Below are positions 6,010 through 6,795 of a stretch of 6,795 bases of DNA, in pieces. Made by a program: the position numbers and the translations under genes. Location: the NCBI GenBank assembly GCA_050012355.1, contig JBEKHI010000432.1, positions 1 to 6,795 on the forward strand. Reading direction: 5' to 3'. Origin of the DNA: JBEKHI01 sp050012355. Lineage in GTDB: Bacteria; Actinomycetota; Actinomycetes; Streptosporangiales; Streptosporangiaceae. Each line of letters opens with the position of its first letter. The stretch's first letter is position 1. The notes under the pieces are model-generated. The model was given only the letters and a program-made list of their open reading frames with translations, had not been told where the DNA came from and did not search any database.

Positions 6010-6795
6010 CTATTTCCGTTGCCAGGTGCCGTCTTCGGTGACTAGGCTCGCCACCACATCGGACCTGAGTGAAATACCGAGACCCGGGCCAGCCGGCGGG
6101 CGGATCTCGCCCCCCACTGCCGTGGGATTTCCTTCGAACAACTTCCAGAACAGCTCGTTCCCGGTGTCCGGCTCGACGTCGGGGAAGTACTCGGCGACCG
6201 GGCAGACGGACGGGGACTGGCTGAAGATGAGCGCGAGGTTGTGCGCTTCGTTGGAGTGCGGGATCAGCGGCAGGCCCGCCGTCTCGGCGAGAGCCGCGAT
6301 CTTGCGCCCTTCGGTGAGGCCGCCAGCCCGGTTCAGGTCGGGCTGGAGGATGTCGGTGGCCCGCTTGGCGATCAGCTCGGCGAAGTCCCACTTGGTGTAG
6401 GAGTGCTCGCCGCAGGACCATCGCTGCCAGCCGGCCCGCTCGCGCAGCTCGGCGTACCGGTCGACCTGCTCGGGCATCAGCGGCTCCTCGATCCAGGAGA
6501 GCCGGAACTCCCTGAGCCGGTTCGCCATCTCGAGCGCGTAGCCGAAGTCCCAGCCCATGTAGGCGTCGGCGGCAAGCTCGATGTCGGGCCCGACCGCCTC
6601 CCGGACGGTCGCTACCAGTTCCACGTTGCGCCGCATCCCTTCCGGGCCGTCCTTGGGGCCGAAGCCGAACCGCTGCTTCATCCGGGTGATCCCGGCCGCT
6701 TTGTACCCTCGAGCCTCGGCCGCCAGCTCATCGAGGTCTTCGAGCGCGTACAGCCGCGAGGCGTAGACCGGGGCGCTGGTCCTGGTCGAGCCGCC
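6010..6795 (-). CDS. Enolase-superfamily acid-sugar dehydratase, L-rhamnonate dehydratase-like (C-terminal part)
   Basis: The 261 visible residues cover the C-terminal barrel of a mandelate racemase-subgroup enzyme; about a third of the protein, including the N-terminal capping domain, lies beyond the right edge. In fragment numbering, metal ligands are Asp77 (in AADAYMGW), Glu103 (in WIEEP) and Glu130 (in CGEHSYT). The catalytic dyad is Asp153 (in QPDLNRAGG) with His180 (in IPHSNEAHN). A basic motif KQR (40-42) lies at the position of the usual KxK/KxR at the end of the second barrel strand. Family enzymes abstract the proton next to a carboxylate; with the Asp-His dyad and the GEH motif, dehydration of an aldonate such as L-rhamnonate to a 2-keto-3-deoxy acid is the best guess. 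Internal ATGs such as 6681 are not the start, because conserved sequence (APVYAS, then the KQR motif) continues upstream to the edge. It is the first visible gene of the operon. The exact substrate is not settled; an arabinonate, galactonate or other aldonate is possible. Confidence 0.85.
   Translation of the reverse strand, partial: GGSTRTSAPVYASRLYALEDLDELAAEARGYKAAGITRMKQRFGFGPKDGPEGMRRNVELVATVREAVGPDIELAADAYMGWDFGYALEMANRLREFRLSWIEEPLMPEQVDRYAELRERAGWQRWSCGEHSYTKWDFAELIAKRATDILQPDLNRAGGLTEGRKIAALAETAGLPLIPHSNEAHNLALIFSQSPSVCPVAEYFPDVEPDTGNELFWKLFEGNPTAVGGEIRPPAGPGLGISLRSDVVASLVTEDGTWQRK

Overview
The window is GC-rich, with strong G/C preference at third codon positions, tightly packed genes and an actinobacterial-style sugar uptake operon. 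It most likely comes from a soil or plant-associated actinomycete (Actinomycetota); the genus cannot be fixed from the sequence alone.

Layout. Positions 1-280 are a gene-poor left flank. It may hold the start of a divergent minus-strand membrane protein running off the left edge, and it holds a hairpin followed by a T-tract (226-256) just before the next gene. An IclR-family regulator occupies 281-1102 on the plus strand. The rest is one minus-strand operon, read right to left: an enolase-superfamily (mandelate racemase subgroup) acid-sugar dehydratase like L-rhamnonate dehydratase (6010-6795, its start lies beyond the right edge); a lipoprotein sugar-binding protein (4665-5984); two CUT1-type ABC permeases (3794-4657 and 2976-3797); and a cytoplasmic GH127-type beta-L-arabinofuranosidase (1099-2979). 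The junctions are 25 nt, 7 nt, an ATGA overlap and a second ATGA overlap. The operon meets the regulator tail to tail, with the two stop codons overlapping at 1099-1102.

Proposed working model (inference). A short plant-derived oligosaccharide is captured by the lipoprotein and imported through the two permeases. No ATPase gene is visible, so a shared MsiK/MalK-type subunit encoded elsewhere is likely. The imported glycoside is cut in the cytosol by the Cys/Zn-dependent GH127 enzyme. The dehydratase suggests that the released sugar, or a companion sugar, is oxidised to an aldonate and dehydrated to a 2-keto-3-deoxy acid, a non-phosphorylative route. The IclR-type protein is the obvious candidate regulator; its relative KdgR senses exactly that class of product.

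No wholly new type of system was found. The most interesting points are the pairing of GH127 with an acid-sugar dehydratase in one transport operon, the overlapping convergent stop codons, and the hairpin/T-tract in the leader of the regulator gene.
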